From Rhizobium sp. Root1203 (GTDB taxonomy: Bacteria > Pseudomonadota > Alphaproteobacteria > Rhizobiales > Rhizobiaceae), in the NCBI RefSeq assembly GCF_001424945.1, contig NZ_LMCW01000023.1, forward strand, positions 220,891-284,890: a DNA stretch of 64,000 nucleotides. The letters run 5' to 3'. Positions 54,594 through 63,912 of the stretch are shown here, piece by piece. The first letter of the stretch is position 1; the number at the start of each line of letters is the position of its first letter. The translations under genes and the position numbers were made by a program. Under the pieces are notes generated by a model. The model saw nothing but the letters and a program-made list of their open reading frames with translations. It did not search any database and was not told the origin of the DNA.

Positions 54594-56192
54594 ATGGCGT
54601 TCAGTTTTATCAAAAAGGTCTTCACCTTCGGCCCCGACAAACCGGCCGAAGAGAAGGCACCTGACACTGTCGACACGCAAGCGCTCGCGCCTGAACTGGA
54701 GCCGCATTCCCGGGTCGAGGACCTGCCGGCTTCGGCAGATCCGGTGTTGCCGGAAGAGATGGATACGGCCGGTGGACCCGCCGGGGATGTCGATGACGAC
54801 GGATCGACGCTGACGGCGGACGCTGCCGAAGCCGTAGAGCTTGTGCCGGAGGCGGATGTAGAGGCAGAGGATGTGTCCGAAGTCCTGCCTGCCGACGTCG
54901 TCACGGGCGATATGGGGTTTGTGCCGCTGTCGCTGCTCGAGGCTGAGGCTGCGGCGGAGACGATCGACACTGCGGATGCCCTTGCAGGCATGCCGGTCCC
55001 CGCGGTTGGAGGAACGGACCCGCAGCCCGACCTCGGCCAATCAGTTGAGGTCGCCGAGGATGCAACGGAAGGGGATAGCCCTTTCCATGCCGGTGATGAC
55101 AGCGCCGCACTCGATAGTGCAGGAGAAGCAGTTGTACCCTCGGACCTGACCGATGAAATGTCAGGTCAGCGCAGCGGCGAGACCACGGAGCCCTCGTCCG
55201 AACCCACTCTGCCCAAGGGTTTTGCAACCGGACCGGCCGTTTCAGAACCGGCCGTCATCGTGCCGGCAGCCAGGCTTTCCTGGTTCCAGCGTCTTCGTGC
55301 CGGCCTTGCCCGCACGTCGTCGCAGCTCACCGGTCAGATTTCGGCGCTCTTCACCAAGCGCAAGCTGGATGACGAGACGTTGCAGGATCTGGAGGATCTG
55401 CTGATCCAAGCCGATCTCGGCGTCGAAACGGCCATGCGCGTCACCGATACGCTTGCTTCCGAACGCTATGGCAAGGATGTGACGGGCGAAGACGTCAGCC
55501 GCATCATGGCGAGCGAAATCGCGAAGGTCCTGAAGCCGGTTGCAAAGCCGCTGCAGCTCGATCTCAGCCACAAGCCGCACGTGATCCTGGTCGTCGGCGT
55601 CAATGGAACGGGCAAAACCACGACCATCGGCAAGCTGGCGGCGAAGCTCTCGGGCGCCGGTCTCAAGGTGATGGTTGCGGCCGGCGATACCTTCCGTGCC
55701 GCTGCCATCGAGCAGCTGAAGATCTGGGCCGATCGCACAAAGTCGGAATTCATCGGTACCAAGCTCGGCGCCGATGCGGCCGGCCTTGCCTACGACGCCT
55801 TCGAGCAGGCGAAGGCGAAGAAATGCGACGTGCTGATCATCGATACCGCCGGGCGCCTGCAGAACAAGGCGGAGCTGATGGCGGAGCTCGAAAAGATCGT
55901 TCGCGTGCTCGGCAAGCTCGATCCGGATGCGCCCCATACGGTGCTGCAGACGCTCGACGCCACGACCGGGCAGAATGCGCTGAACCAGGTCGAGATTTTC
56001 CGCAACGTCGCCGGCGTCAACGGATTGATCATGACCAAGCTCGACGGCACGGCGCGCGGCGGCATCCTTGTCGCCATCTCGGCCAAGCACAAGCTGCCCG
56101 TCTATTTCATCGGCGTCGGTGAGGGCGTCGATGACCTGGAGCCGTTCGAGGCCGAGGATTTCGCCCATGCCATTGCCGGTCTCAACCAATGA
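54594..56192 (+). CDS. ftsY: Signal recognition particle receptor FtsY
   Basis: A 532-residue SRP receptor GTPase at the inner membrane. Residues 1-220 are a long acidic Asp/Glu/Ala/Pro region (A domain). The N domain begins at LSWFQRLRAGLARTSSQLTG. The G domain carries VVGVNGTGKTTTIGKLA (P-loop), DTFRAAAIEQLKIW, IIDTAGRLQNKAELM, and TKLDGTARGGILVAI. Partner Ffh is encoded at 47251-48822. Cotranscribed with dapF and mtaB. Confidence 0.96.
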   Translation: MAFSFIKKVFTFGPDKPAEEKAPDTVDTQALAPELEPHSRVEDLPASADPVLPEEMDTAGGPAGDVDDDGSTLTADAAEAVELVPEADVEAEDVSEVLPADVVTGDMGFVPLSLLEAEAAAETIDTADALAGMPVPAVGGTDPQPDLGQSVEVAEDATEGDSPFHAGDDSAALDSAGEAVVPSDLTDEMSGQRSGETTEPSSEPTLPKGFATGPAVSEPAVIVPAARLSWFQRLRAGLARTSSQLTGQISALFTKRKLDDETLQDLEDLLIQADLGVETAMRVTDTLASERYGKDVTGEDVSRIMASEIAKVLKPVAKPLQLDLSHKPHVILVVGVNGTGKTTTIGKLAAKLSGAGLKVMVAAGDTFRAAAIEQLKIWADRTKSEFIGTKLGADAAGLAYDAFEQAKAKKCDVLIIDTAGRLQNKAELMAELEKIVRVLGKLDPDAPHTVLQTLDATTGQNALNQVEIFRNVAGVNGLIMTKLDGTARGGILVAISAKHKLPVYFIGVGEGVDDLEPFEAEDFAHAIAGLNQ

Positions 56193-56255
56193 TGACACAG
56201 ATATGCCGCCAAGCGCGGGCAAGCGTGATGCGACAAAGAACGGACGAGAGATAGA

Positions 56256-56900
56256 ATGACCACCGAGAGCGATACCACCCCAACGGCGGCCGACCGGCAC
56301 CATCCGATGCTGAAGCTGGCGCTGGAGCTCGGCCCGTTGATGATCTTCTTCTTTGCCAATCTGCGCGGTCCCTGGCTGGTCGAAAAGTTTCCGGCGCTGA
56401 CGGCTCTCGGCGGTCCGCTGTTCGTAGCAACCGCGCTGTTCATGGCGGCGACGGTCATTTCCCTGCTGGTGTCGAAGATCGTGCTCGGCCATTTGCCGAT
56501 CATGCCGTTCGTGTCCGGCATCGTCGTGCTGATCTTCGGATCGCTGTCGATCTACCTGCAGAACGAAACCTTCATCAAGATGAAGCCGACGATCGTCAAT
56601 GCGCTGTTCGGCGTCGCCCTGCTCGGTGGCCTCGCCTTCGGCAAATCGCTGCTCGGATATGTCTTCAACGCGGCGTTCCAGCTCGATGCGGAGGGCTGGC
56701 GCAAGCTTACTCTCCGCTGGGGCATCTTCTTCCTCTTCCTCGCCGTGCTCAACGAGGTCGTTTGGCGCAATTTCTCCGACGATTTCTGGGTGGCATTCAA
56801 GGTCTGGGGGACAATGCCGGTGACCATCATCTTCACGCTTGCGCAGATGCCGCTGATCATGAAGCATACGGTGACGCCCGCGGGAGAGACCGAGAATTGA
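56256..56900 (+). CDS. yciB: Septation protein A (YciB/IspZ family)
   Basis: A 214-residue inner-membrane protein with about five to six helices, needed for normal septation and envelope integrity in gammaproteobacteria. Seen: LKLALELGPLMIFFFANL at the start, FIKMKPTIVNALFGVALLGG, and the family C-terminal LNEVVWRNFSDDFWVAFKVWG. Its stop overlaps the TTG start of the next gene. Lies 63 bases after ftsY, its usual place in rhizobia. Confidence 0.94.
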   Translation: MTTESDTTPTAADRHHPMLKLALELGPLMIFFFANLRGPWLVEKFPALTALGGPLFVATALFMAATVISLLVSKIVLGHLPIMPFVSGIVVLIFGSLSIYLQNETFIKMKPTIVNALFGVALLGGLAFGKSLLGYVFNAAFQLDAEGWRKLTLRWGIFFLFLAVLNEVVWRNFSDDFWVAFKVWGTMPVTIIFTLAQMPLIMKHTVTPAGETEN

Positions 56901-57484
56901 CCACACTGGAGACGGCAGAGAGAACCAAGCACCAAACCTTCTGGTTCGCCGCATGTGTGGCGGTTCTGCTGATCCAGATCGTTGCCGAATACATGATGGG
57001 GCGTACCCCGATCTGCACCTGTGGCTATGTCAAGCTGTGGGAAGGCACGGTCAATTCCAGCGGGAATTCGCAGCACCTGTCCGATTGGTACACGCCGTCG
57101 CACATCATCCATGGGTTCATTTTCTATGGCCTTGCGCACCTTCTCCTACGCGGCAAACCGATCGCCATGCGGTTGCTGTTGGCGCTGGTCATTGAGTCCG
57201 GCTGGGAACTGCTGGAGAATTCGCCCCTGATCATCGACCGTTACCGCACCGCGACGATATCGCTCGACTACTATGGCGACAGCATCCTCAATTCGGCGAT
57301 GGATACGGTGTTCATGGTCCTCGGCTTCTTCTTCGCCTCGAGGGCCCCTGTTGCGCTGACGGTCGCGATCGCGATCTTCTTCGAAATCTTCACCGGGTAC
57401 ATGATCCGCGACAATCTGACGCTGAATGTGCTGATGCTGGTCTGGCCGTTGGACGCCGTGAAAACCTGGCAGGGTGGCGGTTAG
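56897..57484 (+). CDS. DUF2585 inner-membrane protein
   Basis: A 195-residue membrane protein of the DUF2585 family, unknown in function. Seen: one N-terminal helix, then GRTPICTCGYVKLWEGTVNSS, shortened here, with its Cys pair, SDWYTPSHIIHGFIFYGL, and ESGWELLENSP, each diagnostic for the family. About five helices in all. The start is a TTG at 56897 that overlaps the yciB stop (TTGA), with GGGAGAG upstream, so translation is probably coupled. Confidence 0.85.
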   Translation: MTTLETAERTKHQTFWFAACVAVLLIQIVAEYMMGRTPICTCGYVKLWEGTVNSSGNSQHLSDWYTPSHIIHGFIFYGLAHLLLRGKPIAMRLLLALVIESGWELLENSPLIIDRYRTATISLDYYGDSILNSAMDTVFMVLGFFFASRAPVALTVAIAIFFEIFTGYMIRDNLTLNVLMLVWPLDAVKTWQGGG

Positions 57485-57555
57485 GGTATTGGGGTGCGAG
57501 CTTATCGCGGCGATGAGGGGGCCACTCTGCACGGTGCTCGAGACCAATCAGCCGC

Positions 57556-58164
57556 CTACGAAACAGGCTTGCCCAACGCCTTTTCCATGGCCGGAAACAG
57601 GCCCTCTTTCAGGCTGATGTCATCGAACGGCCCGACGCGCTTGTAGAGAATGGTACCATCCGGGCCGACCAGATAGCTTTCGGGAATTCCATAGACACCC
57701 CAGTCGATCGCCGCCTGGCCCTTGGGATCGATGCCGATCGCAGCGTAGGGGTTGCCGAGTTCGCCAAGGAAGCGCAGTGCGTTGTCGTTCTTGTCCTTGT
57801 AGTTGATCCCAACGATGTTGAGGCGACTGTCCTTGGCCAGTTCCTTCAGGATCGGATGCTCGTCGCGGCAGGGAATGCACCACGAGGCGAAGACGTTGAC
57901 GAGTGTCAGCTTGCCGTTCACGACACTGTCCGTCAGCGCTGGCAGATTGGCGCCCTCGAGTGGGGGGAGGTTCAGCGCCGGCGCCCTGGTGCCGATCAGC
58001 GCGGAGGGGATTTCGGAGATATCCTTGCCGTGGACCTGCTGGTCGTACAGCATCTTCGCAGCCGTGGCGGCGATACCGCCAAAGACGACGAGAGGTATCA
58101 GGGCGAAGACATAGCGCCCAAGGCCGCGTTTCGGCCTGCCGGATTCAGGTGCCGTGCTGCTCAT
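57556..58164 (-). CDS. ccmG: Thiol:disulfide interchange protein of cytochrome c maturation
   Basis: A 202-residue membrane-anchored thioredoxin (CcmG/DsbE/CycY). Seen: one N-terminal helix FALIPLVVFGGIAATAAKML, and the periplasmic thioredoxin fold with active site VFASWCIPCRDEHP and cis-Pro in VYGIPESYLVG. It keeps apocytochrome c cysteines reduced for haem attachment. Start overlaps the ccmD stop by four bases. Confidence 0.93.
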   Translation of the reverse strand: MSSTAPESGRPKRGLGRYVFALIPLVVFGGIAATAAKMLYDQQVHGKDISEIPSALIGTRAPALNLPPLEGANLPALTDSVVNGKLTLVNVFASWCIPCRDEHPILKELAKDSRLNIVGINYKDKNDNALRFLGELGNPYAAIGIDPKGQAAIDWGVYGIPESYLVGPDGTILYKRVGPFDDISLKEGLFPAMEKALGKPVS

Positions 58165-58328
58165 CGACCGTCCTTCGCGCTTGCCGAGCGGCGGCGGATG
58201 CCGGATGCCTCAAGCATTGCCATTTCCTTCCGTCGGGCCCGGCCGTCGGCCCATGTCCAGAGCGTCACCCCGATGGTGACGAGGGCGGCGAAGACGTAGG
58301 AACTATAGACGTAGAAAGCGTGTGTCAC
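58161..58328 (-). CDS. ccmD: Haem exporter protein CcmD
   Basis: A 55-residue protein with one membrane helix (YVFAALVTIGVTLWTW) followed by a basic stretch with ARRKEMAML, the usual CcmD layout. It starts at a GTG at 58328, two bases after the ccmC stop, and its stop overlaps ccmG. CcmD stabilises holo-CcmE release from CcmABC. Confidence 0.88.
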   Translation of the reverse strand: MTHAFYVYSSYVFAALVTIGVTLWTWADGRARRKEMAMLEASGIRRRSASAKDGR

Positions 58329-58330
58329 GG

Positions 58331-59092
58331 TTATCCCTCGCGGCTCGCGAGACGCGCAGCCATCCGGCGCTGGGCGGCGATGCGGCGACGCCAGATTTCG
58401 TTGCGCATGGCCATGACGTGCAGCGTGAAGAAAAGGGCCGTGTAGGCAATCGCCATCACCAGCAGCGGGCGCAGGAATTCCGGGTCGATCGCAGGCCCAT
58501 CGAGGCGCAGGACGCTGGCGGATTGGTGCAGCGTATTCCACCATTCGACCGAGAACTTGATGATCGGAATGTTGACGAAACCGACGAGGATGAGGACGGC
58601 GCTGACGCGGGCTGCTTTCGACGGGTCGTCCATGGCGCGGTTCAGCGCAATCAGGCCGAGATACATCAGAAATAGAATGAAGACGGAAGTCAGCCGTGCA
58701 TCCCAGACCCACCACGTGCCCCACATCGGCTTACCCCAGAGCGAGCCGGTGACCAGGGCGATCAGGGTAAAAGCGGCGCCGAGCGGTGCAGCTGCCTTGG
58801 CCGACACGTCGGCCAGCGGATGGCGCCAGACCAGCGTCCCGATCGCAGAAATGCTCATGATCGTGTAACCCATCATCGCCAGCCAAGCGGCGGGCACGTG
58901 GATGTACATGATGCGGACCGTTTCGCCCTGCTGGTAGTCGCCCTCTGTCGTGAAGCTGAGATACAGCCCCACGGCGAAACAGAGGACCGTAACGCCGGCC
59001 ATCCAGGGGATTGCGCGTGCGGCCAGCGCCAGGAACCGCGTCGGGTTGGCGAGGTCGCTGAACTTGCTGATGGCTAGGCTGGTTTCGCTCAT
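58331..59092 (-). CDS. ccmC: Haem ABC transporter permease CcmC
   Basis: A 253-residue inner-membrane haem-handling protein with six helices. Seen: the WWD-type periplasmic motif WGKPMWGTWWVWDARLTS and flanking conserved His in IYIMYIHVPAAWLA-type HVPAAWLAMMGY and ISAIGTLVWRHPLAD. It loads haem on CcmE. ATG 59092. Confidence 0.94.
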   Translation of the reverse strand: MSETSLAISKFSDLANPTRFLALAARAIPWMAGVTVLCFAVGLYLSFTTEGDYQQGETVRIMYIHVPAAWLAMMGYTIMSISAIGTLVWRHPLADVSAKAAAPLGAAFTLIALVTGSLWGKPMWGTWWVWDARLTSVFILFLMYLGLIALNRAMDDPSKAARVSAVLILVGFVNIPIIKFSVEWWNTLHQSASVLRLDGPAIDPEFLRPLLVMAIAYTALFFTLHVMAMRNEIWRRRIAAQRRMAARLASREG

Positions 59093-59139
59093 GTCGTTTC
59101 CTTACCGCGATCTGTGATCCGCCGCAATCGAGCGCTCCA

Positions 59140-59799
59140 TCAATCCGCTGTGTTGCGCAGTGCCAACGCTGCCGCCGCGGGTCCGATGACGGCGAAGAAC
59201 AGGCTCAGCGCGATCAGGATCAGGAATGGCGGGAGAAAAGGCGTCGATCCTTCTACCGCGGCATAGGTGGCGCTGACACCGAAAATCAGCACTGGAATGG
59301 TCAGCGGCAGGACTAGGATCGAGACCAGCAGGCCGCCGCGCGGAAGTGCAACTGCGACGGCCGCGCCGACGGCGCCGATAAAGGTGATGGCGGGCGAGCC
59401 GACCAGCAGCGTCAGCATGGTCGCGCCGATCGCCGTTTCGCTCATGTTCATGAAGAGCCCGAGGAGCGGAGAGGCGATGACGAGAGGCAGGCTGGTGGCG
59501 GCCCAGTGTGCCAGGCATTTCACGAGCACGGTGACGACCAGCGGCGTTTCCTGCATCAGCATCAAATCGAGCGATCCGTCGTCGCGCTCGGCCTGGAAGA
59601 GACGATCAAGACCGAGGAGGGCGGCCAGCAGCGCGCCGATCCAGACGATGGCGGGGCCGATGCGCGAGAGCAGCTTGAGATCGGGCCCGACGCCGAAGGG
59701 AATGACGGCGACGACGGTGAGGAAGAACAGGACGCCGACGAGGGCGCCTCCGCCGGCGCGGATGGAAAGCTTGAGGTCACGCAGGAGGAGTGCGGTCAT
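59140..59799 (-). CDS. ccmB: Haem exporter protein CcmB
   Basis: A 219-residue inner-membrane protein with six helices. Seen: LLRDLKLSIRAGGGALVGVLFFLTVVAVIPFGVGPD, trimmed to LKLSIRAGGGAL, the LDRLFQAERDDGSLDLML loop, and LVLPLTIPVLIFGVSATYA. Partner of the ATPase CcmA in the complex that releases holo-CcmE. A large inverted repeat separates it from ccmA. Confidence 0.94.
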   Translation of the reverse strand: MTALLLRDLKLSIRAGGGALVGVLFFLTVVAVIPFGVGPDLKLLSRIGPAIVWIGALLAALLGLDRLFQAERDDGSLDLMLMQETPLVVTVLVKCLAHWAATSLPLVIASPLLGLFMNMSETAIGATMLTLLVGSPAITFIGAVGAAVAVALPRGGLLVSILVLPLTIPVLIFGVSATYAAVEGSTPFLPPFLILIALSLFFAVIGPAAAALALRNTAD

Positions 59800-59887
59800 G
59801 GGCGGGTTGCTGGCTCCTGGGTAGCGGGGTGTTCGACGGACAGGTTGCCGGCTATGCTGGAGGAACCCTCCCCAAAGCCTGCGCTTG

Positions 59888-60050
59888 AAGACCCCTCCCC
59901 AACCCCTTCCCCCAGGGGGGAGGGGCTAAGTCGGGCTACTGATTGCTGCAGAAAAGTGATCGCTGAGGGTGTTGAGAGGTTTTGATTGCGCAGTGCGGCT
60001 ACGGCGCGGAAGCCCCGCCCCCCTGGGGGAAGAGGTTGGGGAGGGGTCTT
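59888..60050. repeat. 40-bp inverted repeat between ccmA and ccmB
   Basis: Arms 59888-59927 and 60011-60050 are inverted copies with 38 of 40 positions identical, separated by 83 bases. Each arm is extremely C- or G-rich and itself partly self-complementary (CCCCTCCCC with GGGGAGGGG). Similar C/G-rich elements recur between genes in alphaproteobacteria. In the ccm transcript it could form a 40-bp stem. Confidence 0.85.
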
Positions 60051-60076
60051 CTTCGACCTGGGATGCATTCGCCTCA

Positions 60077-60724
60077 TCATCCCCACACCCCGCCGTCCAC
60101 CCCGGCAAACCCCGTCATCCGCAATTCCTTTGCCTCCTCCAGGCCCAAGGACTGATGGGTCGCTGCAAGCACAATGCCGCCATGCTTGCGATGTGTCTCG
60201 ATGAGATCGGCAAACAGGCGGTCGGCGCTTGCATCCAGCGCTGCCGTCGGCTCGTCCAGGATCCAGACCGGACGGTAGGCGACGAGCAGCTTGGCGAAGG
60301 CGAAGCGGCGTTGCTGGCCGGCCGAGAGGTAGCCGAATGGCAGATGGGCGATGCCGGCGAGGCCCACCGCGTCGGCTGCGTCCTCGACAGAGACGCGAGA
60401 GCCGCCGTTGCCGTTGCCAAGGAAGTCGCGCCAGAAGGTCAAATTCTCGTCGACCGTCAGCTCGCTCTTCATCGCGTTGCGGTGGCCGAAATAATGGCTG
60501 ACTTCGCTCACGGTGCCATCCGTGCGGCCTTGCGAATCAGTGAACGTCACCAAGCCTCTTTCCGGGCGCAGAAGACCGGCCACGACGCGTAGCAAAGTTG
60601 ACTTTCCCGATCCATTTTTCCCTGTCAGAACCAGTGCTTCGCCGGATTCCAGACGAAACGACAAGTCCTCGAAAATAAGGTCCTCGCCCCGGCGTGCAGC
60701 GAGATTGGCGGCGTCGAGATGCAT
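60077..60724 (-). CDS. ccmA: Haem exporter ATP-binding protein CcmA
   Basis: A 215-residue ABC ATPase of cytochrome c maturation. Seen: Walker A LTGKNGSGKSTLL, HRNAMKSELTVDENL, signature YLSAGQQRRFAFAKL, Walker B VWILDEPTAALD and switch His in AATHQS. ATG 60724 is preferred; ATG 60754 would add ten residues. Followed on the minus strand by ccmB after a 277-base gap that holds an inverted repeat; divergent from acnA. Confidence 0.92.
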   Translation of the reverse strand: MHLDAANLAARRGEDLIFEDLSFRLESGEALVLTGKNGSGKSTLLRVVAGLLRPERGLVTFTDSQGRTDGTVSEVSHYFGHRNAMKSELTVDENLTFWRDFLGNGNGGSRVSVEDAADAVGLAGIAHLPFGYLSAGQQRRFAFAKLLVAYRPVWILDEPTAALDASADRLFADLIETHRKHGGIVLAATHQSLGLEEAKELRMTGFAGVDGGVWG

Positions 60725-60984
60725 GGCATATCCGTCGTTTAAGTTTTCAGTCATCGCAATGCAAAAAATGTCAGAAATGGGCTACAGCCTCTCTGGCACC
60801 TTTCATAGAAATTATCTATAAGACCCGCAACCACGCCAGCGGTCGGCGTGAATTTCATCCTTGCGCCGAACATGGAGCATTTACTCCACGGGCGGACAGC
60901 GGAAATGGCCGTACCCGCATCCTGATGTGCATTAGTGCATAGGCGTCCGCACGACTGTGTTCGCTATCAGAAACGGGGTCTCTC

Positions 60985-63675
60985 GTGTCTAAATCTCTTG
61001 ACAGCTTCAATTGTCGTTCCACGCTTACTGTGAACGGTAAGGACTACGTCTATTACAGCCTTCCAAAGGCTGAGGCGAATGGCCTTGCGGGTGTTTCGAA
61101 GCTTCCCTATTCGATGAAGGTTCTGCTCGAGAACCTGCTGCGCTTCGAAGACGGTCAGTCGGTCACCAAGGATCATATCCTGGCTGTTGCGGAATGGCTT
61201 GAAAACAAGGGCGCTGTCGAAAACGAAATCGCCTATCGCCCGGCGCGCGTGCTGATGCAGGATTTCACCGGCGTTCCCGCCGTCGTCGATCTGGCCGCAA
61301 TGCGTGACGCGATGGTGTCGCTTGGCGGCGATCCGGAAAAGATCAACCCGCTCGTTCCCGTCGACCTCGTCATCGACCACTCCGTCATCGTCGACGAGTT
61401 CGGCACGCCGCAGGCATTCGCCAAGAACGTCGAGCTGGAATACCAGCGCAATGGAGAGCGCTACCGATTCCTGAAGTGGGGCCAGCAGGCATTCAAGAAT
61501 TTCCGCGTCGTTCCTCCCGGCACCGGCATCTGTCATCAGGTCAATCTCGAATACCTCGGCCAGACTGTCTGGACGAAGGAAGAAGACGGCGAGACGATCG
61601 CCTATCCCGACACCTGCGTCGGCACCGATTCGCATACGACGATGATCAACGGCCTTGGCGTTCTCGGCTGGGGCGTCGGCGGTATCGAAGCGGAAGCCGC
61701 GATGCTCGGCCAGCCGGTCTCCATGCTGCTGCCTGAGGTCATCGGATTCAAGCTCACAGGCAAGCTCAAGGAAGGCGTCACGGCGACCGACCTCGTCCTC
61801 ACCGTCGTCCAGATGCTGCGCAAGAAGGGCGTGGTCTCGAAGTTCGTCGAATTCTTCGGCCCCGGCATGGACAACATGCCGCTCGCCGACCGCGCGACGA
61901 TCGGCAACATGGGTCCGGAGTATGGCGCAACCTGTGGCTTTTTCCCGGTCGATGGCGAAACCATCAACTACCTGACCATGTCCGGCCGTACCCACGACCG
62001 GATCGCCCTCGTCGAAGCCTATTCCAAGGCCCAAGGCATGTGGCGCGAAGGCGACGGCTCGGAACTGGTGTTCACCGATACGCTGGAACTCGACCTTGGC
62101 GACGTCGTCCCGTCGATGGCCGGCCCGAAGCGTCCGGAAGGCCGCATCTCGCTGGAAAACATCGCCTCCGGCTTCGCAACCTCGCTGGACACCGAATACA
62201 AGAAGCCGGGTCAGCTTTCCAACCGCTATGCGGTCGAAGGCACCGACTACGACATCGGCCATGGCGACGTCGCGATTGCCGCCATCACGTCCTGCACCAA
62301 CACGTCCAACCCGTCGGTGCTGATCGCTGCCGGCCTGCTCGCCCGCAACGCAGTCGCCAAGGGCCTGAAGACCAAGCCGTGGGTCAAGACCTCGCTCGCA
62401 CCGGGATCGCAGGTCGTCGGCGAATATCTTGCCAAGTCCGGCTTGCAGACCGATCTCGACAAGCTCGGTTTCAATCTCGTCGGCTTCGGCTGCACCACCT
62501 GCATCGGCAATTCCGGCCCGTTGCCTGCGCCGATCTCGAAGACGATCAACGACAAGGGCCTGATCGCTGCCGGCGTTCTCTCCGGTAACCGCAACTTCGA
62601 AGGCCGTATCTCTCCGGACGTTCAGGCGAACTACCTGGCTTCCCCGCCGCTCGTCGTCGCCTACGCGCTTGCCGGTTCGGTCCAGAAGGACCTGACCAAG
62701 GAGCCGATCGGCGAAGATCAGAACGGCAACCCGGTGTTCCTGAAGGATATCTGGCCGACCTCGAAGGAAGTTCAGGAATTCATCCTGAAGTATGTCACCC
62801 GAGAACTTTACGAATCGAAGTACGCCGACGTGTTCAAGGGCGACGAGAACTGGCAGGCAGTTCAGATCCCTCCGGGCCAGACCTATGCCTGGGACGACAA
62901 TTCGACCTACGTCCAGAATCCGCCGTACTTCGTCGGCATGGGCAAGACGGGATCGGGCATCTCAGACATCAAGGGTGCCCGCGTGCTCGGCCTGTTCGGC
63001 GACAAGATCACTACCGACCACATTTCCCCGGCCGGTTCGATCAAAGCGGCGTCGCCTGCAGGTGCATACCTATTGGAGCATAATGTCGGCGTTGCTGACT
63101 TCAACCAGTACGGCACGCGCCGCGGCAACCATGAGGTCATGATGCGCGGCACATTCGCCAACATCCGCATCCGCAACCACATGCTCGGTCCGAACGGTAA
63201 GGAAGGTGGCTACACCATCCATTACCCGTCCAAGGAGGAGGAATCGATCTACGACGCGGCCATGCAGTACAAGGCCGAAGGCGTTCCGCTCGTCATCTTC
63301 GCGGGTGTCGAGTACGGAAACGGTTCTTCCCGCGACTGGGCTGCGAAGGGCACCAACCTTCTCGGCGTCAAAGCGGTGATCGCGCAGTCCTTCGAGCGTA
63401 TTCACCGTTCGAACCTGGTCGGCATGGGTATCATTCCCTTCGTCTTCGAAGAGGGGACGACCTGGGCAACGCTTGGCCTCAAGGGCGACGAACTCGTCAC
63501 CATCGAAGGCCTGGAAGACATCAAGCCGCGCGAGAAGAAGATCGCCAAGATCACCTACGGCGACGGCACCGTTAAGAACGTACCGCTGCTGTCGCGTGTC
63601 GATACGCTCGACGAGGTGATTTACCTCAACAACGGCGGCATCCTGCAGACGGTCCTGCGCGACCTCGCAGCCTGA
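60985..63675 (+). CDS. acnA: Aconitate hydratase A
   Basis: An 896-residue 4Fe-4S TCA-cycle enzyme converting citrate to isocitrate. Seen: VLLENLLRFEDG, RVLMQDFTGVPAVVDLAAMR, shortened here, CVGTDSHTTMINGLGVLGWGVGG, trimmed to GTDSHTTMINGLG, cluster ligands in ITSCTNTSNPS and FGCTTCIGNSG, and the swivelling domain with EYGNGSSRDWAAKGT. Start is a GTG at 60985. A strong terminator follows at 63701. Length and domain order are normal for AcnA/IRP1. Confidence 0.97.
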   Translation: MSKSLDSFNCRSTLTVNGKDYVYYSLPKAEANGLAGVSKLPYSMKVLLENLLRFEDGQSVTKDHILAVAEWLENKGAVENEIAYRPARVLMQDFTGVPAVVDLAAMRDAMVSLGGDPEKINPLVPVDLVIDHSVIVDEFGTPQAFAKNVELEYQRNGERYRFLKWGQQAFKNFRVVPPGTGICHQVNLEYLGQTVWTKEEDGETIAYPDTCVGTDSHTTMINGLGVLGWGVGGIEAEAAMLGQPVSMLLPEVIGFKLTGKLKEGVTATDLVLTVVQMLRKKGVVSKFVEFFGPGMDNMPLADRATIGNMGPEYGATCGFFPVDGETINYLTMSGRTHDRIALVEAYSKAQGMWREGDGSELVFTDTLELDLGDVVPSMAGPKRPEGRISLENIASGFATSLDTEYKKPGQLSNRYAVEGTDYDIGHGDVAIAAITSCTNTSNPSVLIAAGLLARNAVAKGLKTKPWVKTSLAPGSQVVGEYLAKSGLQTDLDKLGFNLVGFGCTTCIGNSGPLPAPISKTINDKGLIAAGVLSGNRNFEGRISPDVQANYLASPPLVVAYALAGSVQKDLTKEPIGEDQNGNPVFLKDIWPTSKEVQEFILKYVTRELYESKYADVFKGDENWQAVQIPPGQTYAWDDNSTYVQNPPYFVGMGKTGSGISDIKGARVLGLFGDKITTDHISPAGSIKAASPAGAYLLEHNVGVADFNQYGTRRGNHEVMMRGTFANIRIRNHMLGPNGKEGGYTIHYPSKEEESIYDAAMQYKAEGVPLVIFAGVEYGNGSSRDWAAKGTNLLGVKAVIAQSFERIHRSNLVGMGIIPFVFEEGTTWATLGLKGDELVTIEGLEDIKPREKKIAKITYGDGTVKNVPLLSRVDTLDEVIYLNNGGILQTVLRDLAA

Positions 63676-63700
63676 TCGATAACTGACTGCACCGATAGCG

Positions 63701-63730
63701 ACCGCCGGAGAGAAATCTCCGGCGGTTTTT
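63701..63730 (+). terminator. Terminator after acnA
   Basis: A perfect 11-bp stem (63701-63711 with 63716-63726), GAAA tetraloop and TTTTT tail, 25 bases after the acnA stop. Confidence 0.95.
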
Positions 63731-63912
63731 GCTTTGCCGGCAGTGGTCGATCGCGCGGCTCACGACGATGTGTTGCGGCGTTGCTTTCAGACGCCCCGTC
63801 TCACCCGTTCGTGATTTTTCGTTTGAACGGGGAAAGACTATCTCTACGTTCATTGATCAGAACCTGCGGCCGTCCGGTTGGCCGCCGGCACTGAAGAAAA
63901 AGGTGAAGGTGC

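Noticed and set aside
53202..55040. Open frame of 612 codons on the minus strand opposite mtaB and ftsY
   Set aside because: Antisense shadow of two well-supported genes; no motif, no ribosome site.
55242..56954. Open frame of 570 codons on the minus strand opposite ftsY and yciB
   Set aside because: Spans two real genes in antisense and shows no family features.
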